Shown in pieces: positions 18,710 to 26,322 of a stretch of 64,000 nucleotides of DNA. The translations under genes were made by a program, and so were the position numbers. Source of the DNA: Odoribacter sp. Z80 (GTDB taxonomy: Bacteria; Bacteroidota; Bacteroidia; Bacteroidales; Marinifilaceae). Below the pieces are notes generated by a model. It was not told the origin of the DNA. It ran no database searches and saw nothing but the letters and a program-made list of their open reading frames with translations. How positions within the stretch are numbered: the stretch's first letter is position 1; each line of letters begins with the position of its first letter. The DNA lies in contig NZ_QWEL01000012.1 in NCBI RefSeq assembly GCF_009935865.1, positions 42,028-106,027 on the forward strand. The letters are read 5' to 3'.

Positions 18710-18769
18710 TTTACGGTTCCGGAATCATCTTTTATCCTCCTGTAGACCAAAGATGAAAGGTACCGTAAA
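18710..18769 (-). promoter_or_regulatory. Structured leader of the PASTA gene with a five-codon ORF
   Basis: Two nested inverted repeats are present: TTTACGGT (18710-18717) pairs with ACCGTAAA (18762-18769), and TCATCTTT (18724-18731) pairs with AAAGATGA (18749-18756). In the inner loop, on the minus strand, is AGGAGG (18736-18741), seven bases before an ATG at 18728. That ATG opens a tiny ORF, MIPEP-stop (18711-18728), ending 15 bases before the PASTA ATG. A TACCTTTC box at the base of the outer arm could be a promoter element, in which case part of the structure would act as DNA. Structure seen directly; function inferred. Confidence 0.45.
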
Positions 18770-18843
18770 TTCATTTAAAATTTCTCCGGATTCATGTTGT
18801 GCAAAAATAACTTAGATTTTTAAATTATCTATTACTTTATTCC

Positions 18844-18851
18844 TAAATTTG
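18844..18851 (+). promoter_or_regulatory. -7 box of the LysM protein gene
   Basis: TAAATTTG, a perfect match to TAnnTTTG, 55 bases before the start codon. A strong Shine-Dalgarno stretch AGGAGGAGG lies just before the ATG, unusual in Bacteroidota where such sites are scarce. Confidence 0.55.
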
Positions 18852-18906
18852 CCATTTAATCGGTCAAATGGCTGATGATAAACTTGGATAATTCAGGAGG
18901 AGGCTT

Positions 18907-20682
18907 ATGCAAAGGTTGATATTTTTGTTTGTGCTGTTATGTTTTGCGCTGGCGGTTGCCGGCCAGAATGTTACTATTCAAAAATCTGCGGATGTTGTAG
19001 TAATCCGGGGAAAGAGTTATTATTTGCATACTGTGCAGCCCGGCCAGACTTTGTTTTCGTTGTGTAAGGCTTATGGGGTAAGTCTGGAGGAAGTAAAGGC
19101 GATGAATGATAAAAAGGATGATAATCTTTCTTTGTATGAAGTGTTGAAAATCCCTTTTGTGGAATCTGGTGTACAACAGGATAATAAGTATTCCTGGCAT
19201 CGGGTGGAAAGGGGGGAAACCATTTATTCTATAGCCCGTCGTTTTAATTTAAAACCGAAGGAGTTGTTGAAATACAATCCGGAGTATTCGCATAATGAGC
19301 CTTTGGCTGTGGGGGCTGTTGTCAGAATTCCTTTGGGTGCTGCCGGTCAGGACGTGGCTTCCGGAGAGGGGGGGAAACAGGTGGGAACCAGGCCGGTATT
19401 GAGAAAGGAGGAAGAGAAAAAAGAGGATTGGCTCCGAATCAGCGACTCCGGTGCGGAATTTACCGGCCGGGAACAAAAGAAGGAGGAGGGATTGCCGGCT
19501 GATTCGGCAACGTGGATAGAAGTGGACCGTCGTCAGGAGGATGTGCGGAATGATTTGCCGGTGGTTGGTTTGCCCTCGGCTTCCTATGTAAAGATAGCCC
19601 TTTTGTTGCCTTTGTCTGCGGGGGAATACCCCTCCTATCCGGATAGTTTGCAGCCCGGACAATCGGTGACGATTTCGAGTCGTTCGGAGCAATTTATCAG
19701 TTTCTACGAAGGGGTATTGTTAGCCGTAGACAGTTTGAAGAACAAGGGATATAAGATTGATTTGCATGTTTTTGATACGGAGCGGAATGTGGAGAAATCT
19801 TGTCAGTTAGCCAGGAGGTTGAATGAATGGCAACCGGATTTGGTCCTGGGACCGGTGTATGGTTCGGAATATAAAGCTTTGGCCGATAATCTGGAAAATA
19901 AGAATATACCTTTGATTTATCCTTTGTCTTCCCGTGCCGAGCATTTCAACACATATCCCAATTTTGTACAGGTGAATGCTTCTTTGAATAGTTTGGCGGA
20001 GGAAATGGCTGAATGGATTTCAAGGCAGGTGCTTCATGCTAATGTTGTTCAGCTCTGTATTTATGGAGAGGATGCTTCCGACAGTCCGGAGAAGCAATTG
20101 TTTAAAGACAGACTGGGACAGGTAGAAGGTGTGGGCACTTTATATTGGGCTGCGGAAGAGATCCTTTTGGATTCTTTGCGGTACAGGTTGTTGCCGGACC
20201 GGGAGAATATCCTGATATTGCCGACTGTGAAGGAAACGGAGGTGAGCAAAGTATTGCCTTTGATTTCTACTTTAACGGACGGTTACCGTATTACTGTGGT
20301 GGGGTTGCCTGAATGGCAGACTTTTTCTTCTGTGGACCATGAGACTTTTTATAAGTTGAATACGAAGTTGTTTACCTATAGTTACGTTGATTATGCGGCG
20401 GAACCGGCACGTCGTCTGGCGGAGAAATATCGTTTATATTTCCATACGGAACCCGGTAGTTTGGTGTATAAGGCTTTTGATATGGGTATGTATTTTATCG
20501 GGTTGGCAGCGCAATACCGGGAACGCGCGTTGGAAGCTTTATCTTCTTGCCCTTGGGACGGCAGTTTTTCGAGATTCCGTTTCGGCCAGATGGAACATAG
20601 CCTGGGAAAGGAAAACCGGGGTTTTTTCGTGGTGAATTTTGCTTCGGATTATACCCTCAGGATTCATGGTTCGGACCTGTAA
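18907..20682 (+). CDS. LysM-repeat protein with periplasmic-binding-like C-terminal domain
   Basis: A 591-residue secreted protein: signal peptide (residues 1-19, ending AVAGQ), LysM 1 (about 38-83), LysM 2 (about 94-142), a charged linker (145-215), then a type 1 periplasmic-binding fold (about 222-590). The last part opens with VKIALLLPLSAGE and contains FYEGVLLAVDSLKNKGYKIDLHVFDTE and VLGPVYGSEYKALADNLENKNIPLIYPLSS. LysM binds peptidoglycan. The binding-fold domain resembles LpoA-like or branched amino acid receptor folds, so it may regulate cell wall synthesis rather than transport. No ABC transporter adjoins it. The start is set by a very strong ribosome site. Confidence 0.85.
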   Translation: MQRLIFLFVLLCFALAVAGQNVTIQKSADVVVIRGKSYYLHTVQPGQTLFSLCKAYGVSLEEVKAMNDKKDDNLSLYEVLKIPFVESGVQQDNKYSWHRVERGETIYSIARRFNLKPKELLKYNPEYSHNEPLAVGAVVRIPLGAAGQDVASGEGGKQVGTRPVLRKEEEKKEDWLRISDSGAEFTGREQKKEEGLPADSATWIEVDRRQEDVRNDLPVVGLPSASYVKIALLLPLSAGEYPSYPDSLQPGQSVTISSRSEQFISFYEGVLLAVDSLKNKGYKIDLHVFDTERNVEKSCQLARRLNEWQPDLVLGPVYGSEYKALADNLENKNIPLIYPLSSRAEHFNTYPNFVQVNASLNSLAEEMAEWISRQVLHANVVQLCIYGEDASDSPEKQLFKDRLGQVEGVGTLYWAAEEILLDSLRYRLLPDRENILILPTVKETEVSKVLPLISTLTDGYRITVVGLPEWQTFSSVDHETFYKLNTKLFTYSYVDYAAEPARRLAEKYRLYFHTEPGSLVYKAFDMGMYFIGLAAQYRERALEALSSCPWDGSFSRFRFGQMEHSLGKENRGFFVVNFASDYTLRIHGSDL

Positions 20683-20772
20683 CAGGAAGAACGTAACCGG
20701 ATAAAAGGTTTTTGCGTATCTGTTTAAGGCAGGAAGAGACCGGACTGCCATGAAATGTTAATCGGGAATGGT

Positions 20773-21075
20773 ATGGATAAGTTTGAGGATATTATTCAGG
20801 GAACTACCCCTGTTTTAGTTGATTATTTTGCTACCTGGTGCGGTCCTTGTAAAATGATGCATCCGGTGTTGGAAGAGTTGAAGAGGCAGTTGGGCGACCG
20901 TCTGAAGATTTTAAAGGTGGATATAGACCAACCGGGCAACCGCCGGAATGTCGGTTTTTATCAGGTACAATCTGTTCCCACTTTGATTTTGTTTAAAGGC
21001 GGAAGGGTAATCTGGCGTCAGAGCGGAGCATTGCCGGCACATCAATTGAGGCAAATTCTGGAACAGTATATTTAG
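20773..21075 (+). CDS. Thioredoxin
   Basis: Small cytoplasmic thiol-disulfide oxidoreductase with WCGPC intact (FATWCGPCKMM), the cis-proline segment SVPTLILFKGG and normal thioredoxin length (100 residues from the start chosen). I prefer the ATG giving MDKFEDIIQG, because a start 18 bases earlier adds only MLIGNG, which is not thioredoxin-like. It lies 90 bases behind the LysM gene and convergent with the NlpC/P60 gene. One of probably several thioredoxins in the genome. Confidence 0.92.
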   Translation: MDKFEDIIQGTTPVLVDYFATWCGPCKMMHPVLEELKRQLGDRLKILKVDIDQPGNRRNVGFYQVQSVPTLILFKGGRVIWRQSGALPAHQLRQILEQYI

Positions 21076-21104
21076 AACAACCGGAAGTAGGTTGCAGCAG
21101 GCTG

Positions 21105-21611
21105 TCATTTGACCTTTCCTCCGTATTTCCAGGCTTTGCGGTAGTAGTCTTCTTGCAGGTGGCTTACAATCACTCCCCGGGAGGTGGAGGCATGAAGGAA
21201 GTGGCCTGATTTAAGGAATATACCGACGTGGTTGATTCCTCTTTTGTTTTTGGAAGTATTGAAAAATACAAGGTCGCCTGCTTTGAGGTTCCCTTTGGTG
21301 GTCCTGCGGCAGTTCTTTTCTGCCAGTCTGGCTGCGGACCTTTCCAGTGGTTTGCGGTAGACTTGTTTATAGATTTGATAAACCAGACCCGAACAGTCAA
21401 CGCCTTTTTTGGTTGTGCCTCCGTAACGGTAAGGAGTGCCTATCCAGGCAGCGGCTTCGGTATAAAGGCGGAGGTTGTCTTTTTTGGTGATTTTGAATCC
21501 GAGTTGTTGGGATAACCGGGCTGTCTGACTTTGAGTGAGGTGTTTATGGCTGCTGCATGAAGTAAAAAGCAAACCTGATATGAATGCACCTAAAAGGAAG
21601 AATCTTCTCAT
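21105..21611 (-). CDS. NlpC/P60 family cell-wall peptidase, lipoprotein
   Basis: Gamma-D-glutamyl-diaminopimelate type cysteine endopeptidase of the cell wall. It has 168 residues: signal peptide with lipobox ending LLFTSC, then an NlpC/P60 domain with the catalytic Cys in GVDCSGLVYQIYKQ, the catalytic His in GINHVGIFLKSG, and a third His in HFLHASTSRGV. The length matches E. coli Spr/MepS-like enzymes. The start overlaps the antiporter stop by four bases, suggesting coupling in a three-gene unit with that gene and the 131-residue protein upstream. Confidence 0.92.
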   Translation of the reverse strand: MRRFFLLGAFISGLLFTSCSSHKHLTQSQTARLSQQLGFKITKKDNLRLYTEAAAWIGTPYRYGGTTKKGVDCSGLVYQIYKQVYRKPLERSAARLAEKNCRRTTKGNLKAGDLVFFNTSKNKRGINHVGIFLKSGHFLHASTSRGVIVSHLQEDYYRKAWKYGGKVK

Positions 21612-23119
21612 ATGTTTTTTTCAAATCTGTAGTCATGAATCCCCAATTCCTGATAGGTATGAAGTAATTCTTCGTCGTTGTCAGTAATGACCAGGAGTTT
21701 ATCCCCTGTTTTTAATATGGTTTTTCCCCTTGGAATAAAGAACTTCATATCGCGTTTAACCATTACGACCAGAGTATTATCCGGAAGGGTTAAATCCATC
21801 AGATGATTCCCTTTTTGCAGCAATCCGGCGGAGACCTCGATTTCTGTCATCGCCGATTTGATTTCTTCTGGTAATTCCACTCCGAAATTATTGGCCTTGT
21901 TTTTTTCTTCTTCTGCCAGGCCCAGCAGACCAGCCATATAACTGACGGTGGTGCCTTGCAGGATGAGGGACACGATGGTAATGAAAAAGACTACATTAAA
22001 GATGAGACTGGCATATTGTATCTCGGCAATCAGGGGATAGGTGGCAAAGATAATAGGTACGGCCCCCCTTAAACCGACCCAGGAAACGTATAATTTGGCT
22101 TTTGAAGACATTGTGTGAAAAGGGGCTAAGCAAAGAAAAACACTTAACGGACGGGCCAGCAATATCATGAATATACCGATCAGTAAGCCCAGGCCGGCTA
22201 TGGGCAACAGGTCACTGGGATTGACCAATAGTCCGAGGGTAAGGAACATGACGATCTGAAATAACCAGGTGAAGCCGTTGAAGAAGGTCATGGTACTTTT
22301 TTTATGTTGTATTTTATGGTTACCGACAACTAAACCGGCAATGTAGACGGCCAGATATCCGTTCCCTTTTATGGTTTCGGTGATGGAAAATATAAAGAAT
22401 ACGCAGGCCAGTAAAAGAATCGGGTAGAGAGATTGGTTATCTACGTTGAGGCGGTTCATCATCCATACGGCAATACGTCCCAGAACATACCCGGCTAAGG
22501 CTCCGACTCCCATCTGAATAACAAAAAGGCCGGCGGAATACCATAAATTGATATCCCCGGCAGGAGTGCGGATGATTTGTATCAGCAAAAGGGTCAGCAT
22601 GTAAGCCATCGGGTCATTACTTCCGCTTTCCAGCTCTAACATTGGACGAAGCTGTTCTTTTAACCCTTGTTTTTTGCTTCTGAGGATAGAAAATACGGAA
22701 GCAGAATCGGTAGATGACATTACTGCAGCCATGAGCAATGATTCGATAAAAGTCAGGGTGGAGTAATCGGAAAGAATACCGGTAATTCCGAAAATGAAAG
22801 CTCCGGTGATTAAAGTAGTGAGTGCGACTCCCAGGGTAGCTAAAATAATTCCCTGGCCGAGCACGGGCTTGATTTCCGAATATTTGGTGTCCATCCCGCC
22901 TGAGAACAGGATGATGCTTAGGGCAATCATTCCGATGAACTGGGCACTTTGGGGATTGTTGAACTGGATTCCCAGACCGTCGCTTCCGAATAACATGCCG
23001 ACTCCAAGGAAGAGGAGCAATACCGGTACGCCGAACCGGAAGCCTGCTTTTCCGGCTATGACACTAAAAAATAAGAGCACAGCTCCGATTAACAGTATAT
23101 TTCCGGTATCTATAATCAT
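21608..23119 (-). CDS. CPA1 cation/proton antiporter with TrkA-C domain (NhaP2/CvrA-like)
   Basis: Inner-membrane exchanger of K+ or Na+ against H+. The 503 residues comprise about 12-13 membrane helices (residues 5-400) with the antiporter signatures LLMAAVMSSTDSASVFSILR and ELESGSNDPMAYML. A soluble TrkA-C/RCK-C domain follows (about 415-500; ...DNTLVVMVKRDMKFFIPRGKTILKTGDKLLVITD), expected to bind nucleotides or ions and gate transport. It matches the K+/H+ antiporter NhaP2 group in layout. Ion preference is not decided by sequence. Part of a three-gene minus-strand unit. Confidence 0.92.
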   Translation of the reverse strand: MIIDTGNILLIGAVLLFFSVIAGKAGFRFGVPVLLLFLGVGMLFGSDGLGIQFNNPQSAQFIGMIALSIILFSGGMDTKYSEIKPVLGQGIILATLGVALTTLITGAFIFGITGILSDYSTLTFIESLLMAAVMSSTDSASVFSILRSKKQGLKEQLRPMLELESGSNDPMAYMLTLLLIQIIRTPAGDINLWYSAGLFVIQMGVGALAGYVLGRIAVWMMNRLNVDNQSLYPILLLACVFFIFSITETIKGNGYLAVYIAGLVVGNHKIQHKKSTMTFFNGFTWLFQIVMFLTLGLLVNPSDLLPIAGLGLLIGIFMILLARPLSVFLCLAPFHTMSSKAKLYVSWVGLRGAVPIIFATYPLIAEIQYASLIFNVVFFITIVSLILQGTTVSYMAGLLGLAEEEKNKANNFGVELPEEIKSAMTEIEVSAGLLQKGNHLMDLTLPDNTLVVMVKRDMKFFIPRGKTILKTGDKLLVITDNDEELLHTYQELGIHDYRFEKNI

Positions 23120-23140
23120 AAGAAAGGAAGGATATTTAAT

Positions 23141-23536
23141 TTAAGGTTTTGGAAACATGATTTTTTCATCGGTTTCTGCCAGGATGGTTTCCGGATTTTC
23201 TCCGTCCTGCAGGCGTAAGGTGATGTTAGTCAGCCGTGCAAATTGGTGGCTGCAGCGAAAATCTTCATACCGTTCATCCAATATATCCTGGAAGTATTTT
23301 TTTCGTTCTTCAGTGGTCATTTCTTCCCATTTTTCTTCTTTTTCCTGCAAAATGTCCAGAATAAATTCCGCGGCCCAGCTCCCTAATTCTTTTTCTTTGT
23401 TCCAGTCCGGTTCATAGCGGTCCAGTTCATTTATCAACTCTTTTAATGCCGGGGTGTCATACCAATCCCGGTAGACCTGGATTAAATCTTCGTTGCCGGG
23501 AAAGTTTACTGCTAATTCTTCTAAAATTTTTTCCAT
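23141..23536 (-). CDS. Hypothetical acidic protein, 131 residues
   Basis: I do not recognise this protein. It is soluble, rich in Glu, Asp and Trp (EEKWEEMTTEERKKYFQDILDERYEDF) and mostly helical by appearance, without signal peptide or cysteine motifs beyond one Cys. I use the ATG at MEKILEELAVNF; extending to an upstream TTG would run into the -7 box. It sits 21 bases before the antiporter and is the first gene of that unit, so a role linked to the antiporter or NlpC/P60 protein is possible but unsupported. Confidence 0.75.
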   Translation of the reverse strand: MEKILEELAVNFPGNEDLIQVYRDWYDTPALKELINELDRYEPDWNKEKELGSWAAEFILDILQEKEEKWEEMTTEERKKYFQDILDERYEDFRCSHQFARLTNITLRLQDGENPETILAETDEKIMFPKP

Positions 23537-23555
23537 ATAGTTACTTTCTGCCAAC

Positions 23556-23563
23556 CAAAAATA
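23556..23563 (-). promoter_or_regulatory. -7 box of the hypothetical-antiporter-NlpC unit
   Basis: Minus strand TATTTTTG, a perfect TAnnTTTG match, ending 19 bases before the ATG at 23536. No clear -33 element. Confidence 0.5.
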
Positions 23564-23630
23564 ATGAATATATTTATAAATTATGAATTGGGGGCAGATT
23601 TATTTTGTGTGAAGAATGGGAAGAATAAAA

Positions 23631-23655
23631 AAGCGGAGGTGTTTGACCTCCGCTT
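23631..23655 (-). terminator. Intrinsic terminator after the biotin-dependent carboxylase gene
   Basis: A perfect 10-bp stem AAGCGGAGGT / ACCTCCGCTT with a 5-base loop. On the minus strand it is followed by a T-rich run (TTTTTTATTCTT), placing it directly after the oadA-type gene. Confidence 0.85.
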
Positions 23656-23676
23656 CTGGGTTTATACTGCTGTTGT

Positions 23677-25524
23677 TTAAATTTCGATTTCAATCATCGG
23701 AGCATCGGCTGCAACGTTTGCTCCTTCTTTTACCAGCAGACGTTTTACCGTACCGGCATATTCAGATGCAATGCTGTTTTCCATCTTCATGGCTTCGAGG
23801 ATAACTACTGTCTGGCCTTTGGTAACCGAATCTCCCGGTTTTACCGTGAAGCGGAGCACGCATCCCGGCATAGGAGCTTTCACTGTTTTGCCGGTAATCG
23901 GTTCTGCTTTTTCCTCAACGTTTGTTTGTTGTGCTTTTGATTCTTCCTTGTGTTGGGCTTCATAAGCTTCTACCTTTTGTTTTGTAAGGAAGTTTTTGGC
24001 AACCTGGGGGAACAATTCCAGCAACAGAACTTCTTTTTCATTGGCTGCCAGTTTCACTCCGCCTGCTTCCGGCAATTCGGGATTAGGCTGCATCTGGTAT
24101 TTGCTCATGTCGTAAGGAATTTCCTCGCGGGTTCCGGCAATTTTCAGGCGGAATTCCGGGTTTACAGGTACCGGTGTTTTTCCGTATTCTCCTTTTACAA
24201 GGTTGACAAACTGATTGGAAACATTGCTGTACATCGGTTTGCCGGCTTTGATGTCGAGGGCACAGTTTACAGCCTGGGCACCTACGATTTGGCTGGTCGG
24301 AGTTACTAACGGAGGCAGACCGGCAGCTAAACGTACAGTCGGAATCAGTTCCATGGCTTTTTCCAGAATATCCATAGAATTCAATTGTTTCAACTGGGCC
24401 ACCATGTTGCTGTACATTCCTCCGGGTACTTCCGCTTTTTTTACCAGTTCGTTCGGTTTGGGGAAGTTGAAGTAAGCCTCGATGGCATGACAGGCATTCA
24501 GTAAGGCTTCCTCGTTGTTTGCTTTGGCTGCTTCGATGGCTTTGTCAAATTCTTTGTCGATGTCGGCGGGCAAAGTGTCTGTCAACGGATTGAAAGGATT
24601 CGGGAATTGTTTGGTTGCATCGTAGGCTTCCAGTTCTTTGCGGATATTGAATAATTCCTGGTTGATTTGGGCTACGGCTTCCATGTTGATGTCGAGTTCC
24701 ACACCCAGTTTCTGGCAGAAAATGTAAACCAGCTCGATTGCAGGAGCTCCCGTACCGCCTGCAAAGTTCCAGATATTGGTATCAACGATGTCTACTCCTT
24801 TCAGGATAGCCATTAATACTGCGCCGAGGCCATAACCGGGTGTACAATGGGTATGGAAATCTACAGGGATAGAAAGGTTTTGTTTGAATAAGGGTACTAA
24901 TTCCGCAATCCGTGAAGGCTGAATCAAACCGCTCATGTCTTTTATGGTTATCATATCTGCTCCCAGTGCGGCCATTTGTTTGGCTTTGTCTAAAAAGTAC
25001 TCATTGGTAAAGACCGGAGCCGGGTTTTTCTTGCCTTTTAATTTATCCCAGAAACTCAGTGCCGGATATTTCGGGTCAATGGTGTAGCATACTGCACAGT
25101 CGGCTATTCCACCGTATTTCTTTACGTATTTGATGGTGGATTTTACGTTGTTGACATCGTTTAAGGCATCGAAAATACGCATAATCCCCAGTCCGGAAGC
25201 GATGGCGTTTTTGCTGAATCCTTCGATGATTTCATCTGTGTAAGGTGCATATCCGAATAAGTTCCGGCCTCTGGAAAGGGCGGTCAGTTTGGAAACATCG
25301 CCTACTGCAGCTTTGATTTTTTCCAATCTGGTCCACGGGTTTTCGTTCAGGTAGCGCATGACAGAATCGGGTACTGCGCCTCCCCAAACTTCCATGGCAT
25401 AGAAATTGGCATTTTTATAGAATGGTAACACTCTGTCGATCTGGTTTTGAGTCATACGGGTGGCAAAAGAAGATTGCTGTCCGTCTCTCAAGGTAAGGTC
25501 TCTGATTAATAATTTTTGTGCCAT
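23677..25524 (-). CDS. oadA: Biotin-dependent oxaloacetate decarboxylase alpha / pyruvate carboxylase subunit B
   Basis: Carboxyltransferase with its own biotin domain. It has 615 residues: an HMG-CoA lyase-like TIM barrel opening with LLIRDLTLRDGQQS (metal/substrate site), the metal ligands in FHTHCTPGYG, a PYC/OADA conserved carboxylase domain (about 300-480), an Ala/Glu/Lys-rich linker and a biotinyl domain with the biotinylated lysine in EAMKMEN. It could be the alpha subunit of a Na+-pumping oxaloacetate decarboxylase or subunit B of two-part pyruvate carboxylase. No beta/gamma membrane subunits or biotin carboxylase adjoin it, so the choice stays open. Confidence 0.9.
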   Translation of the reverse strand: MAQKLLIRDLTLRDGQQSSFATRMTQNQIDRVLPFYKNANFYAMEVWGGAVPDSVMRYLNENPWTRLEKIKAAVGDVSKLTALSRGRNLFGYAPYTDEIIEGFSKNAIASGLGIMRIFDALNDVNNVKSTIKYVKKYGGIADCAVCYTIDPKYPALSFWDKLKGKKNPAPVFTNEYFLDKAKQMAALGADMITIKDMSGLIQPSRIAELVPLFKQNLSIPVDFHTHCTPGYGLGAVLMAILKGVDIVDTNIWNFAGGTGAPAIELVYIFCQKLGVELDINMEAVAQINQELFNIRKELEAYDATKQFPNPFNPLTDTLPADIDKEFDKAIEAAKANNEEALLNACHAIEAYFNFPKPNELVKKAEVPGGMYSNMVAQLKQLNSMDILEKAMELIPTVRLAAGLPPLVTPTSQIVGAQAVNCALDIKAGKPMYSNVSNQFVNLVKGEYGKTPVPVNPEFRLKIAGTREEIPYDMSKYQMQPNPELPEAGGVKLAANEKEVLLLELFPQVAKNFLTKQKVEAYEAQHKEESKAQQTNVEEKAEPITGKTVKAPMPGCVLRFTVKPGDSVTKGQTVVILEAMKMENSIASEYAGTVKRLLVKEGANVAADAPMIEIEI

Positions 25525-25562
25525 AATTTCAGTGTTTGTTTTGGTATTTTTTTTGGTTTGTA

Positions 25563-25570
25563 CAAAACTA
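25563..25570 (-). promoter_or_regulatory. -7 box of oadA
   Basis: Minus strand TAGTTTTG, a perfect TAnnTTTG match, 38 bases upstream of the ATG. The rest of the 289-base divergent spacer to coaD is AT-rich; I see only this box and the coaD box in it. Confidence 0.5.
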
Positions 25571-25717
25571 TTAAATTAAAATGACACCGTCTAATAAAAT
25601 AACAAGAAATTGTGGAAAAAAATCATTATTTGTTTGTGGAAAAAGTAATTTGCTTTTAAATCATAATAAAAACGGAATATTTTTAGTGTTTTCTTTTAAT
25701 TCTAATGTTAGTTTAGC

Positions 25718-25725
25718 TATGTTTG
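25718..25725 (+). promoter_or_regulatory. -7 box of coaD
   Basis: TATGTTTG, a perfect TAnnTTTG match, 88 bases upstream of the coaD ATG, implying a leader of roughly 80 bases. No convincing structure is seen in that leader. Confidence 0.45.
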
Positions 25726-25813
25726 TAATCTGTTTTGTTGGAAGCAAGTGGGCGTTTTGGGGTACAAAGGAGCCGGATGGCTTTCAGCAAGGCGCTTTAG
25801 AGAATAAATAATT

Positions 25814-26302
25814 ATGGAAAAAATAGCAGTATTCCCGGGGTCATTTGATCCTTTTACCATAGGACATGAAGAGATTGTCAGAAGAGGATTGAAGTTGTTT
25901 GACAAGATTATTATTGCAGTGGGATTGAATCCGGTAAAAAAAGAGTTTTTGAGTACCGATTGCCGTATCCGTCTGATTAAAAAAGCTTTTGAGGATACTG
26001 ACCGGGTATCTGTGGAGCCCTATTCCGGATTGACGGTGGATTTTTGTGAACGGGTAAATTCGCATATCATTATCCGCGGGTTGCGTACTGCCGCCGATTT
26101 TGAATATGAACGGGCGGTGGGACAAGCCAATCGTGCCATGGATGGGCGGATTGAAACAGTTTTTATCCTGACTTCAACGATTCATACTTTTGTCAGTTCG
26201 ACGATTGTGCGCAATATATACATGAATGGCGGAGATGTGACTAAATTTTTGCCGGAACGTCTGACGACCCAGGATTTAAGACGATGTGTGGAAGCACAGT
26301 GA
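25814..26302 (+). CDS. coaD: Phosphopantetheine adenylyltransferase
   Basis: Transfers AMP from ATP to 4'-phosphopantetheine, the penultimate step of coenzyme A synthesis, in the cytoplasm. The 162 residues show the nucleotidyltransferase motif TIGH at 15-18 within FPGSFDPFTIGHEE, the substrate segment IIRGLRTAADFEYE and the C-terminal VSSTIVRNI (equivalent of ISSTxxR). Length and motifs are standard. Followed closely by a serine hydrolase gene. Confidence 0.97.
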   Translation: MEKIAVFPGSFDPFTIGHEEIVRRGLKLFDKIIIAVGLNPVKKEFLSTDCRIRLIKKAFEDTDRVSVEPYSGLTVDFCERVNSHIIIRGLRTAADFEYERAVGQANRAMDGRIETVFILTSTIHTFVSSTIVRNIYMNGGDVTKFLPERLTTQDLRRCVEAQ

Positions 26303-26322
26303 TTCAGGAAAGGAGATTTAGA

